Positions 14,501-29,500 of a stretch of 64,000 bases of DNA are shown piece after piece. The notes below the pieces were generated by a model that was not told where the DNA came from, ran no database searches, and saw only the letters and a list, made by a program, of their open reading frames with translations. This stretch comes from Crotophaga sulcirostris (taxonomy: Eukaryota; Chordata; Aves; Cuculiformes; Crotophagidae): NCBI GenBank assembly GCA_013397455.1, contig VYZB01000078.1, positions 1,899,454-1,963,453 of the forward strand, given 5' to 3'. The position numbers and the translations under genes were made by a program. Position 1 is the stretch's first letter. Every line of letters begins with the position of its first letter.

Positions 14501-17500
14501 TTCAACATACAGTACAGTATGGTTCACAGAAAGACCACAGAAAACATGAGTAGTTCATGTAAAATTCTGTAAAATGTATATCTTTAAGGAGAGAAATGAC
14601 AGAACAAATTCAGTACAATTACAGAAAAAAATGGAGGGCATCTATCTTAATAGTGTACACTGCATTTTTCATTTTCTAGTCTACAGGTGCATATCTGACT
14701 AAGCTTAACAAAACAGAAGAGGGGCACGCTTTGAAAAGGTCATACTGTAAAGACAAACAGCTATTATCTAAGGTCTTTTCTTGCATGGAGATACGCATAC
14801 CTAAAAGCTAAGAGATCCTAGCATTTCCAGGGTAAACAGTCAAATGAATTATTAAATTTTACTAACTGCTTGATTGCATAGTGTTAACATTAAAAGAGAT
14901 ACTGCATAACAGCTACCTTCCCACAAAACGTTTAAAGCAGTTCCGAAGATTCAAGACCATGAAGCACCTTATTCTACAACTCAGATGAAATGCTGGCTCA
15001 AGCCTTCATCTCTCAGACGCAATAATAATAATAAATTATGAAAGTTTATGGAAGGAAAATGTCAGAAAACAGAGGCCCTGTCACATGTATAAGTGCCATC
15101 AGGGCAGCATGTTGTTGTCTTACATAAAGAAAAAAGTGTGCAGATTTGGTTTTAGTAACACAAAAATACGCAATAATAATGCAAGACCTCAGCACCCTGT
15201 CCTTTGTTACATTACCTGCCCATCACGGCCACCTGGAACTAGCTCTTCTGCTGCCAAGTTAGCAATTGCATCCAGTGCAGGCTGGATGTCACCAGTAGCT
15301 GTTCTCAGGATGTCAGCGACCAAGACAAAGGTAGATTTGTCTATCACTACTTCCTGGGTATGTTCTCGCAAATATTCCAGCAAAGGTGAGGAAATGGCTT
15401 CCAGGAGTTCACGGCGGCGGAGTTCAGTATTCTTCTTACTGATGAAAAAGACAGCACATTACTGTTAGAAGACTTGCTCTGTTTGTGCATCAAGCAATGA
15501 GAAATTTAGAACATATGCACTGAGACATCTAGAAAGTACTGGAAGACCAAAATAAAGCATTATTCTTTTCTCTGTTCCACAAAAAAACACACATTGCACA
15601 TACATTTTAAGAACACATGAAGTAAGGAAGTGTAGTATTTAAAGCTGTCAGCAAACCTCATAGAGTTCTTTGTTAACAATGGTAATTTACCCTCTTTAAT
15701 TTCTCTTCATTCTGTTATCCCAACTACAAGATTCTTCTTAGGACATTTCTTAAATAGATCACTAACTGTCTAAACTGCTCTTTCTTCAAAAGCTCATAAG
15801 CAATGTCAATGTCAATGTCAATAGCACAGGCTGAATTCAAATTAACAACTTCCACTTCTATTGCTGGATTTTGAGATACATTTTATGCAACTCAAAACAA
15901 CAATAATGCACACTAAAAATTTTCTGCTACACCAAACTTGATATATGAGTTTAAACAAAGAACACACCAGTTTTTGTCCTTTACAAGGTGGGTAAACTGC
16001 TCATCACCAATACATTGCTGGTCACCAATCATAATACATGAACTTTAACCAAAAAATGCAAAAATAAGGACTATACATTAAATATCTAACAATGTATTAC
16101 TTATAAATACATATTTTTACATTACTAAGATACATTATGAAGAAAAGCTAAAATTAAATTCATCATGACAGAAAGTTGAATAAACTCTTCTAGACTACAG
16201 GGAAAACAACTTAACCTTCATATCTGAGTTACCTATGGGCATTTCCATCTCCCTGTTGTAAAAGCGTGATGATTTCTGGAACAAAATGTGCAGGGTCTCT
16301 AGGACTTAGCAAGTACAACAAGACCTTCTTTCCATATTTGTTGTTTATTATATTGGGCAAAGAAGCATTTATTTCCTGTAAAAGTCAAACAACAGCAACA
16401 ATACATTAAAGAAATTATAGTTTTGAGCCATCAATTATTGATTATTTTCAAATGCAAATCTTAGGAAAACAACATATTATGAATGAGATTCATACCTGCT
16501 TGTGAAATCAAATAAAAAACCTGTAATCAGAATGAGTATTTAGAGAACTGAGAGAGATAAAAAAATAATACGGTTTAAAATGCGTTCATCATAGGTATCA
16601 GTGTCACTGATTAGAAAATACCACTGAAGGACAGGATTTGTTTTCACTGATATATGCAAGTACAAAGAAACACAAACTCTGGTATCTTGCACGCCATACG
16701 AAGATAACCTCTCTAAAAGCCATATCTTCAGCAGACAAAGGATCACGTACCATATCACCTAAGAGTAATCACTGATATCATGCTGACTTTCAAGGGAGTG
16801 TACATAAGTACCTAGACATCAACGACAGTCCACAGGAAGTAAAAGTCGATCTTAAACTGAACACAGAACCTTCACCAAGAAAAATTAAGTTTCAATAATA
16901 GAATAAAGCAGACTTCTGCTGGGGATATTATTTGGAGTTTAACAGAAAACACTGGTCATTCCCCAGATGTTAGTCGCTGGCAAGGAATAACCACTATAAA
17001 CTGCAAAGCGGGTACCTCACACACTCATAATGAACGCCGGGGAACACCACTTGTGACAGACCTCCAGCTGGATTTAACTCCATTTACCTCAACTCTTTGG
17101 GCCCTGCCATCCAGACAGTTTTTTACCCAGCAGAGGGTGCATCTGTCCAGGCCAATGGCAGTCAGTTTCTCGAGCACAATATTTTGAGAATTGATGTCAA
17201 AGGCTTTACTAAAGTCCAAGTACACCACACCCACAGCCTTTCCCTGGTCCATTAACTGGGTAGCCTTGTCATAGAAGAAGATCAGGTTGGTCTGACAGGA
17301 CCTGCCTTTCATAAATTCACGTTGACTGGGCCCAATCACCTGGTTGTCCTGTGTGTGTAGTATGATAGCATTCAGGATGATCCGCTCCATGACCTTCCCT
17401 GGTACCAAGGTCAGACTGACCGGCCTGTAGTTCCCTGGATCCCCTCTCCAACCCTTCCTGTAAATGGGTGTAACCTTCCTGTAAATGGGTGTAACACCTC

Positions 17501-20500
17501 TCCAGTCAAGAGGCACTTCCCCAGTCAGCCAGGACTTCTGGCAGATGAGGGAAAGGTGAGGACCTCCGACAGCTCCTTGCTGTCCAGATTGAAGCCACAG
17601 GATGACCAAACACTAAACACTCAATTATCTTTGACACCAGATGGTGGAAAAAACGTTCAGGAATTAAATCGATTATTCAGGAATAAAAAAGTTTAATTCA
17701 GGAATTAAATGACACCTTGGAAGCTAAAGCCACAGTATGTGAAATAATGAACCCTCCAGAAAGCAGAGTGCTTGTAACACAGTAAAAGAACGCCTCAGTG
17801 ATGTCTTATCAAGATAGCTCTTATCTGTCAAGGGTTTATTTGCTTGAAATTCGCCCAGAAGTTTTTACACTGCAGACTTGACTCTAGAAACAAACCCCAG
17901 CTGTGATTACAGCTAAAACGCCCGAGAAACAAAAGCCATCTCCACAGTGGGATGCTTTCATCCAACAAAGAGGCACAGATTTAGTGCCAAATCTCCATGC
18001 TGGTTTCCCCGTATACAATGTTGTTCAATGGAAGGACTGCTCCTATTCTTAAAAGGAAGCCTCATCAGAACCACTTTCTCCTCATATTCCTCCTCCATAT
18101 GCAGAGTATTTGTCCCATCTTTATCTCCCTGTCACTGCCTCTTGTCAGTCATAAAAGCTATAGTATTCATACTACTATAAGCAATTACAACCTATAGATT
18201 ACTGTTAATTATCCTGCTTGCAAGAAAATTAATTGTGCACTGTGAAGTATCTTTTATCAGTGTGAAAACACAACTTCACGGTAATTTACAGATTAAAGTA
18301 TCTTATAAGTGATAAAATTTGCATGTAAATATAATCCTAAGTATATACGAAACCCTACTAAATAATTTTGGGAAAGAAGGTGGGGGAAATGGGGCATTCC
18401 AAAAAGGAAGCAGATGCAGACTAGATCATACTGTCCTTATTGTTCATTCCATACAGGTGAAGCAAAACAGCAAGACTGCTCTCCTGTTTCAGACATCTAT
18501 CTGTATCCATATTGGAAGCAAGACAAAAATACTACATAGATTTTATCCAGAATGTTAGCTGTCATTTAACTATCAACACAGCAAGTAAAAATGTCAAGTT
18601 TTGAGAATTAATGCAAGTTAGTTGTTTCAGCAACCAATCAAAAGTCTCCAAGTACTTTTTGTTGTTTGAAATCATGGTATACTATATTCATGCTTATTGC
18701 TACATTCCTGAAAGTTTACTTCCATTTTCTTGAAGTACCACTTTCTGAAATGCTACTTCTGCAAAAGAAAAGAGCTAAATGTGCTCAACAGGCATTTTTG
18801 CAATAATAAGTTTTCATAATAAGAACTTTCTAGGCACAAATACTCTTGACATTTTAGGTTGGCCTGTAAAACAGATAAGATTACACCCTCATTCTAAAGT
18901 TTTTTGTCAATTTAATCTCTTGAAATACTAGCAAAGCTCAAACTTCTATGACAAAGACATTGACTTCAAAGAGATTCCAGTCATCCATTAGCCACGATGA
19001 ACATGTACAAAAAGGATAATTTTCAGCAAGCACTGAATCTAGCTTAAAAACTATGTCAAATAAATAACTAAAAAGGAAATATGAAAGAGCTGAGGTCTTC
19101 TATGAAAAGAAAAAAATAATCAAGATACATAAATATAAAGAAACAGAAAAGGTATAAAGGAATTGAAATGGTTTGAATAAAATGGATGGAATCCTGCTCT
19201 TATCCTCCTATTCACTCACAAACACACTGACGCTATTTAGTAAACTATTTCAGGAAAAAAATCAGTTACTTACAGAAATAATTAACTGTTTCACAAGTTT
19301 AGTGTCATCAATGCAATCAAACGCTGCCAGCAAGACCAGATGAGAAAATTCACCCTGCAAAGTTGAGACATCAGAAACCACGTGCAGTCAAGGTGTATGA
19401 ATATATTAATTGACTTAGAATCAACATTTCTGAAAATTTGCCTCAAACATGACACAACATGAACCACAAACAAGTTCTGCCTACTGTCGTAGAATAAGAC
19501 AAGCCCAACATTTAGAGTCTCCCTTAAAGCAAGGCTTGTTAAGAGAATTCTACTGTTAAAGCTAAGTGAAGTTAACTAAGTTGATCTGTCATTAAAAGTT
19601 GAAATACTGCTTTATCACATCCAAGCTATTAACCTAATCCTACTGTTGAATCATCATTTGTAATCACAGGATTTGCCTTGCAGGAACATACATACAGATT
19701 TTATTTCTATGATAGATTTGCTTAAAACTGAGATACAACACATATTGTGTTTGGAGATCCTGTCTCTGCAATGAGTTGTACAGTCCCTACTGTATTGTTG
19801 GAGAGCAAGTCTCCAGCATACTCAAGAGGGCGCAACCCAGTTCACTTCTATGATGTTAGTGAGACCCTGTGTCAAAGTGGAGCCAGACCTTCAGTGCTCC
19901 AGTGTCGGTTTAGCTATTATTTACTCACTGTCTCATTTTTCTATATATTGTATAAAATATAACAATTAATTTATTCTAGTATTAACAAATTATGGAGAGA
20001 CATTACTGAGACCTGTGGCCTCCAAAGTGGGATACAAAAGACACTGTGGTGCAGGAAGAAATTATTTTTTTTGGTACCATTAATAAATACTTAAAAATAA
20101 TCACTGATTAGCTTTATGTCAAAATTTCTATTTCTTTATATGTTTTACAATTTATATTAGTACAGTAGTACATGTACCTAATTTACACTTAACTTTATAT
20201 ATATCAAGGACACATGCTCAGGGTTCTGTGATCAATAAAATTTGGAGACCACTGATTGAGACCATGTCAACTATTAGTAAACGGAACAACACAGCAATAA
20301 GGAAGGAAAGAAGTATAAAAAGCTTTTCTTCACAGTTGCAGTTTTTCCCAGCACTAGGAAATCCAGTTGCAACTGTTACTCCACTGGTGCTGCAGTCCCC
20401 AAACATACACATTACTCAGAAAAAAATTAAAATACAGACTTCTTCCACTGTATGTCACTTCAGCATTAATTCATTTTAAAGCTTCATGACTTAAAAAGTT

Positions 20501-23500
20501 ATTGAGCATCTTATAAGAAATATACACATTCAAATGGCCTTTTCAATTACATTCTCAACATATCTCAATTTTTGTTCCTTTTCTGTATTTGTTATTTTAC
20601 TCCCAACTGAGAATGAACCAATGAGCCATATGAAGATGCAATATAAAGTTGGTCTCCAAAAAAAAAAAATTGTAGAAAAAAACTTTAGTACTTACAATTA
20701 ACTCAGCTACTTTAAAGAAGAATAGTACTACATACAGTGCCCACACTGAAGCTTCTCAGTATGTCTCTAAATAACCCATAAATTTCAACATATCCTTCAC
20801 ATTATCTTGTATATCACCACTATTTTAAACCTAGTTTTGTTAAGATCTCATTGTCATTTCCAGCACCATGCACATTCAAAACCAGCCTCTATGAAATCTC
20901 GTCTCAGAGACTATGAAAGAAATGGCTAATGAACACTCACCGTTGCTATTTTTTCAATGTATGTCTTCATAGTTTTCACAATGACTTTTCTATCCTATCC
21001 AAAAGGAAACAAGAAACGCAAATGAGCCTATAAAGTTTCTGAATAACTAGATTGTTATTTACACCTTCAAGAAGGTAACCTTCAATTTGTTTAGAAAAAC
21101 AAAGGTAGAAAGTCTCACATTTGTACTATTAGTAAACACCTAGAAACAGTGTGAAGAGTTAAACCTGAACTGTGAAAGACTCAATACCAAGGTGGTTCTG
21201 TGATACATTTACAAGTCCTGCCCACCAATGAGAGATGCCAAAAAGGGCAACTTGGGGTGCGGGGACCAAGCCACCACCTATGTTCACATATATCTTGTTT
21301 ATTACCTACACAAGAATGCACTTCAGCTCTTTATCTGGAAAGAAACTTATTCAACACGACCTGAAACTTTAAAGTAGCAAGAACTCTAGCCTGTTGCGAA
21401 ACCTCTTTTTGTAGTGAATTCCTTGGATTTTAGGCTTTTGCAAGTACTTTTCAGTCTTCTTTTGACCCATTACTATCCCTACGTCCAAATAACTTCATAT
21501 TTTTTCTGCAGTTTTTAATAAGCACACTATTTTCATAAGTTGTCTTAAAAAAATACAGAAAAAGATAGGAAGCATTTCAATATTCCCAAGAGATGATGGC
21601 ATACATTACACCAAAAGTATTTCAGGATATTGTATCAGCAGAAAAAACTTAAACACAGTTCCCTGTAACATTTTCTAAGTCTTGACATTCCACAGCCAAA
21701 TATTCTCCCACATTATGACTTCTTTACTATCCTCTCCCAACTGTCAGTTTCACCACATTAAGAAAACTATGGAATGAATCAATGACCAATAATCTTAAAA
21801 TGAAAAAGCTTTATGTGCCACCTTCAAGGACTCTGCTAAACATAAAAGATGATGCTTCCGCTACTAAAGGATCTAATGAAAGCATTTGATTCACGAAAAG
21901 CTATTGCTTATATTTGCTAACAGGCAAAGTAGGGACACTTTTTAACCTTCCTCTCAAATACTTAACTGCATCAAAATGTGTGCTGGCAGTAATCACACTC
22001 ACAGTTTCAGACTACGCTATTATTAAAGAGGACTGGGTAGAGAGCAGCCAAACAATACCTTGGGAGTACCATGCCATAAGCAGTGCATCGCTACTCGGGC
22101 TCCATCATGAGTGTGTGCCAGGTAGATGACAGCCTCCCTGATAGCTTCTATCATCTCCTGGGGAAGAAAAGATGATAATGCAAAAAGGTGAAAGTAAAGC
22201 CCACAAATCTCAAGGTAAAGGGTAAAGGCATAAAGGCATAAAAGGACTTTTTCGCCTGCCCACAACGCTACAGGGAGCATCACTGACTCTACAGAACCAC
22301 TCTTGCTGCCTTGACCTATGAAAAACAGCCTCAGAAGGAGTTCAAAAGACTACAAATTACATAGGTTTTCTCCCTTGCAAAACTACACTGTTCATTGTAT
22401 TCATGAAATTAGAACGGTACTGGAGCTATAGTTGTCCTATTACAGACAATTCACAGAAGAGTGGTCAGAGCTGAGACTAAAATTAGAGAAGACAAAGTCA
22501 ACCATTCATTTAGGAAGAAAGCCTTTAAAGGTGAAGCAATTTATTTATACACACAGGGTATTAGCCAGAAAGCAAGAAAAAAAAGGGTCATTAAAGCACC
22601 AGGCAATGTTATAAATCAGATATGATGAGATTCAGTCAAAAGTTACTCTTTATATGAAAGGAATGAGGTTCTGGAGCCATCTGACAAGTAACACTATCAA
22701 CCGAAAAGAAGAAAAACCAAACCAAAACACCACCTCCTGGGTTACTAGATACTACTTCCATTATTATCTCATAGATTACTTTGATGTAAACCTCCCACCT
22801 ATCTCCCTTTCTATCTCTAGTTTCTTTTGACTCCCTAGTCAAAGGTTCTGAGTGTTTTACCATCCATTTAGAAATTGCTAAGTCACAACATGATTGGTGT
22901 CACTAGTTTTATGCCCAGACAGGTACATCTACAAAAGGAGTTTCCAGACCTCAAGAATATTCATATGCTACCATGGCTGCACAAAAAGCCAAGTGAGGAG
23001 GAAGAGAAATGCCCTTAACTTCCGATTCACACAAGACTGTGAATCCAGAAGCATTCTCTGACAAAGTATTACATGAGACTGAGCACAGGTACTGTTAATC
23101 AGGCAGGATCTGGACTCAGAGAAGGCCACAAGTAGTCCACCTCACTGCACTTAGCTTTGAGTTTCTTGACAGTAACAAAGAGTCCAGGAGTTTAGTCCAG
23201 CAGAATTAGGTATGAGACAGCAAGTCCAGAAGGCTCCACTTGGCCCAGGCAGAGATGGCGTTGAGCTGCAGAATCAGGGTGAGGCTGACAGACACAGCTT
23301 GAAGACAGGTGAAGCCAAGCAGGATACCAGCTTATACAATGTCATATCACGCAGATGTACTTAGGTCTAGTTTTTGCAAGAATGGCTGAGATAAGAAGCT
23401 TAAAACTGGAATTTAATATAGACATAACAATACAAGCCATATGCTTGGTTCAGGAGGAGGTATAAGACAAAGGTTTGGCTGCTGACAGAAGGGCCCAACT

Positions 23501-26500
23501 GGAACCAGTGTCCCTGGCTTTAACTATTCTCCAGCAATTGAGAAGGACCATTTAGCACAGAGAGAGAAAATATCAAAGTAATTTAATTAGGTTCTTTTTT
23601 GTTTAATTCTAATATCAAGTAACACGATTGCTTTAGTGTGAAAGTTCGCTATAATTGTAAATATCCATACAAGACCACTCCCCAGTCATCTATCTGGAAT
23701 CATCAGATATGTGAAACTCTGTAAATCTAAGATGTGTATTTTTGTTTAGTTACCTTACAACGCTTTCATGACACAATTAAAAATATTCCACTGAGAGGCA
23801 AAAGAAGACAAAAACCAAACAAAACATACTTACGGATCTTTGTTTCGGAAGAGCAAAAGTGAAAAAGTCCAAAAATACTTTGTGTACCAGTGAGTGTTTT
23901 ATCACAGCCTCTCTGAATTTGGGAAGAGGAAAAAGGAGAAAGTCCCTCATAAGCAATGGTTTTAACATAAGATAGCAATACTTCCTTTGTATTTTAAAAA
24001 GATAAACAGTGTGGTGTGCAGAAAACATTCTGGATTAGATATTTAGCATTTACAACATGCGGAAAATTCTACCAAAATTTACAAATTCTAAAACCTAGCA
24101 CAGTATTTTCTCCCAGAGACCACTGGAGATGCTTATCCAAGAAAGTCAAGGAGCACATCACACTGTGATTTCTACCAGTTGTCTGACTGGGGCAGGAGAC
24201 ACAAGTGTTAAGATAATTAAGATAAGATATGAATTACAAATTACACTTAGGACAAAACCAGTTACTTACTACACAACACAGCAATGTTATTCATGAAAAG
24301 TATATCAATATCACTGTCATATGAGCTTAGAGTAGCAGTACCATTGTCCATATGTCAGAAACAAACCAGTTCATGCTAGTTAGTCACACCTTAAATCAAT
24401 TTTTGTCCTTACTTTTGTGCCATTGGTGTAAGAATCTGTCTCATTTCATCCAAGATGGCCTCTCTCTTTTCAGGCTGAGCTTCTAGTACTTTATCAAGGG
24501 TTGGGATAACTGGTGTCTGAAATGAATGCACAGAGATGTAATGGTTCCCAGTAGGTATTGGGAGCTCATAGAAAATTATAACCTTTTCAACTAAATTAAT
24601 GAATATCACAAGCAAAATTAATTTTCTGCAAAACTAGTAGTTTTTAAGCTTTTTATTTTTAAAAGTGTATCTACTCTGAGCATGTCAGAAGTTGTATACT
24701 TAAGTTTCCACAAACTGAAAATTCAGCATGAGCAAACAAAGGCTATTTCTATATTCTGAACTGGTTATGCGAATCATGGTCAGCTCTTCATTAGACTGCC
24801 AGATACAAGGCAAAATACACATAATTCGCAGTGTTAAGGGCCTTCTCAGCAAAGCAGAAATCCTTCATGATAGTATGCATATGTTGGGGGCAACACAGCA
24901 GCAAGTTCATGAACTGAGAAGTTAACCAAGGTCCAGGAAATTCCAGTTCAAGAACAGCAGAGAGGAGGAGTATATATGATGTATCTTAAATACAGAAGTA
25001 CTTTCTGGAATCTCATCTAAACAATTACACTGGTAACTTTTGTAAAATGATCTGTTGTTAGAAGAATAGTCTGACTGTGATAGAAAATGTGAACCATCCC
25101 TCTTGCAGGAGAAGTGAGGGGTGAAGAGTTGGACATAAGAGGAAGAAAAGTGAACCACACATTTCAGATCTCCATGAAATTCCAAGTCTCATTAAGGATT
25201 ACATTGTAATTTCTTATAAACCCCTACACTGTTGAATCTCACCTTTGTTCCACAACATATGACAACTTGAAGCACTCATGCCAAGAATGCTAGAATGATG
25301 GAAGCTCACATTGCACTTGATTCTAGAGGTTTACTCCCAGTACAAATTACAGCCCACAAACACAGCAAACCTTTCTATTATAGTGATGCAAAATGCTTTA
25401 CTAAAACTTATGACAACCTGTAAAGAAAAAACCCAGCAATATGATTCAGAAACAAGCTGTTCATTTCTTACACAATTTTAACAGAAATCTTGGGTAAAAG
25501 TGTGCTACGTTACACATTGGGGTGCAAACATCATTCTAGTATAGTTAATAATTGTGTCAAACAGTTAAGTACTTCATGGCAAATAAAAGTATTTGTGCCT
25601 TTAATGGAAATGCAATTTCCAAGTCAGCAAGAAAGACATCAAAAAAAAGGAAGTTGTACTTTTTAAAAAGGTTCTCACTGTCTGGTGAGGATTTACATCT
25701 AAATGGTTTCAAGAGTTTGGACTTAAGTCCTAAGTTCCCATTGGGAAAGGAAACAAAGCCAAAAATTAAATCTAAATGTCAAACTGTATAGAGAGACCAG
25801 CACATTCTGTCCACCATCAGCTCTCACAAGAAAAAACGCAGTTCTGACACAAAAGCTATTTAAAGAACTAATGTGGAATTAACCCGAAATCTCATCTCAG
25901 CTAGGATGACCACTTCAGACTAGACAGCTATAATGGCAAGTATAGGATATCAGACTGTCTTCGAAAAGCAGAGCAAGCATAATGTATTTTACAGAGTTCA
26001 AACTGAAAAAAACACAGCATTTTAAACTAGAATAGAAATGTGAAAGTAATAACATTTAAAAATGCTAAACTAGACTACATTTGGATAGCTGACAAAAAGA
26101 AATTTAATCAAAAGAAATAGTAGGTAAGATAGCTAAGGCATTATTAACACAATACCTTAGATGCTAAAACACCTTAGACTAGAAGGTACTGAAATGTCAC
26201 CTTGTAAACCTGGAAAGTATTCCCATACAGTTCTTCAGTCAGCATATTCCTCTGCTCCAGAATGGCTTTGTCATTATATGCATATTCTACAACAGCAGAT
26301 GCTTCAGCATGTCGGAGCATTTTTTTCACATGGCCTTTAAAACTTTTTATTATCTCGGCAACTTGTGGTTTTGTCCTGTTTTACAGGGAAAGATGGATAG
26401 TAAGTGTGAAAACTTTAGGGATAAACTGACCTATCATTAGTTTTATTTTTGAAAGCACATTTCGGTGTTAAGTTTTAGCACAGAGACCAGGAAATATATG

Positions 26501-29500
26501 CATCTGGATCAGCCTTATGGCATTTATGAAAGCACAGCAAGAAAGCAAGGAATCTGGAGAAATCATAAGGCATTTTAAGGGAAAAAAAAAGAAACCAGTG
26601 GATTAAATTCTACAGAACAAAGCATGTCTCCTTGAAACACTATGAAAAGAAAATTTTTAAAAGCCATCACTTTGTATAATGCAAAGATCAACTTTGAAAT
26701 TTTTTAAAGCTTTAGCTTTACTTTTTGCAAAAGGAAAACGGCTGCTAGTAATATCAGACACCCTCCTGCCTTGTCATTACTAGAAAGATGCTTCAAGAGC
26801 CATTTTTTTTAATTCAAGATCTACGCAACATAGAGTAGTATTCAAACTGGAAATGAAACAATGCAACACAGATTCATTCCATACTCACCCATACATAAGA
26901 AACTTCTTCACAATATTTCTGGAATATTTTGACTTGCTCAACTCTACTAGGCTATCTAGAAGAAGAGAGAAGGAAGAAACATTCAGAAGATTTGATTCTT
27001 CACCACATTAACTCTACACAACAAGATGCCATTATTTAAAGAAATTTTAAAAGTTCGCTAGGAACGATGCATTATTTCAGCAGAAAGTTAAAAAAGTTAA
27101 AAATAATATGGCTTGTTTTAACGCATCCTAACAATACAGAAGCATATAGAAAAAATCTAAATGGGAAGAAAATACCTTTCAGTTCTTCAAATATCTCTTG
27201 CCTTTGCTTCTCATTGCCATACTGAATAAGGCACTGGATCACTCGAGTTGAATCATGTGCAAATGCCAGCTACAGGACAGAGATATTTCATTACCCTAGG
27301 CCATTCAAACAGTATTATACACCAAATGTATTTTAACAAATTTCCTCTCTCATATAGTTTTATGCCACATGTAGCACGTAATGCCAATTATAAAAGTAGT
27401 TACCTGAAATTAAGTTTTAAGGTTTTTTACTCCTTTATAGGTAGTCTATCAAACAAAATATAGACAATACTTGCAGTTGTGGACACTTAAGGACATGCAT
27501 CAAGGTTTTAGTACTGAAGGAGAACCATGAAATTCTTTCCCATGTATTTTGTAAATTCAGAGTGAATGGGATGATACAGTTCCAGTTTAGCATGGAATAC
27601 CAAAGATCATTTTTAGAGCTAACATGTATTTCACTGCAAATTTATACAGTTCAAGAGCTAAGCAGAAAGACTGCTTAGTAAAGTACCAGGACATTCTCTA
27701 AAAGAAAGTTGCAAAGCAACAACTGTAACTAACCAAAATTCTGAGTGGTTGGTTTTGAACTTCAGTTAACACAGAATTTCACTGGTTTAAAGATGGTTGG
27801 CAAAACAGCCACCTTTATAACAGCCAGCTAATAGACAAAGCATCCCAGGACTTCTGTCCTGAAATCCGGGTGCCAAATGTAACCTCTCAATTCTGTTGTT
27901 CTTTTTGACTCACAGGTTTTGGAAAAACAGGTTAATGCTATGTTATTAAGTGTTCACTTATATTTCAACATTCTTAGAAGAAGTTTTTGTGAATTTGTGC
28001 ACCACGGCATTAGCTTTTCTTACATTTTTAATTTTTCCATGAAGAAGTTTCTGTAGTTCATTCATTAGCTTTTCTCGTGTCTCCTTTTCACATTTCTTCC
28101 TGCAAGCAAAAATTAAAACAATCTTAATTGAGGAAGCAGCTTTTCTAATCCAATTCTACAGTGTCATCCCTTAAACCTGTAGGTAGATGTAATTAAGCAG
28201 TTTGATTCCCTAGAAATGAAACTAGATTTCCACACTTCAAAATTATTTTCTGAGTAACAATATTACTGAGGAGAATATAAACTCAAATCTGCAGCCAGAC
28301 TTATGGCCAAAACTGCCAAAGTAGGAACACTTAGAGCAAGTAAAATTAACCTCTCCTTCTCATGGGTCCCCCATGTCCCCTGTTTCTAGAATTACAGAGA
28401 GAGTATACAAGCCTCCACAAAAATTCCTGCAGTGATTCCACTGCAAGATCAGGCTGAATCAGTACATGCTTTGTGCTTCAGGATTCAAGAAAATAAGGTA
28501 ACTCCTCAAGTATTTACCCACAAATTTTAGCCTAAAATTCAAGCTAGCTCAATCCAGACATTTCTAGCACCATGGGTCACCCCACTCTGCTTGAACCTTT
28601 TACAGAATTGCATGAAAAGTTAAATTCCACCCATGGAATTTCATGTGGAAATACAGCTTCATATAATTGCAAGTGGAGAAAAAAGAGTCTTATGACTAAA
28701 AGCGAACTGAATGTAAGAAGAAAAAATTATTACCTTCTCATGTTTTCCCATATTTGCTTTGATTTTAAAATTATGTCATAATTACTTCTATCATTAAGTT
28801 GTCTGGTTTGCTTTAACTCCTTCCTTTTCTTTTTGAACTCATTCCACTTTGGCTTCTTAGAATCTGATCCTGAAGACAGAAATAAATACATTTTCTGTAG
28901 TTAATAAAAGAGAAGCACTGGAATCCTTTATCAGCGTAAACTGTGGTGGCAGTGTGACTTGAATTGCTATCAAGTCAGGAGCTCTGCCTGCAGCTAACCA
29001 GGTAGTTAATATGAAAGCATAAATATTTATTTAAGTATGCTAAGCTGGTGATTTTCACTTCTAGAATACTAGAAGAACAAAGCAAATAATGAATTTTCCT
29101 CAAAGCTCTGTCAAAGGATGCATTGCAAACCTCTTAATAGCCTGAAAATTGACACAAGATGCACCTAGCAGCCTCTGACTGCCTCAGGCAATCTTACAAT
29201 TTAGTTCATCCTGTACTCATACACACCTTTTCCCTCTCTCAAAAGAAGAGATCTAATTCGAAGATACATATCTGAAATCCAGAGAAAGGAAAAAACATAT
29301 CCTTTTTACATGCTTAATCTTTTTATGGGATCTTAATATACAACAGTTATGCACCTCCACGCAACAAATTCAGTTAAGGTAATTTTCTATAAAGTGACAC
29401 AAATCCACAAATAAATTATGGAAAAACTCAAAGTACTTTATTTTAGCTTTATTCATACCTTGACAAAAATGCCACCATCTTATATTACATTGTTTCACAG

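Noticed and set aside
17025..17609. 194-codon reverse-transcriptase frame as a host gene
   Set aside because: Motifs are those of CR1 ORF2, and the copy is truncated.
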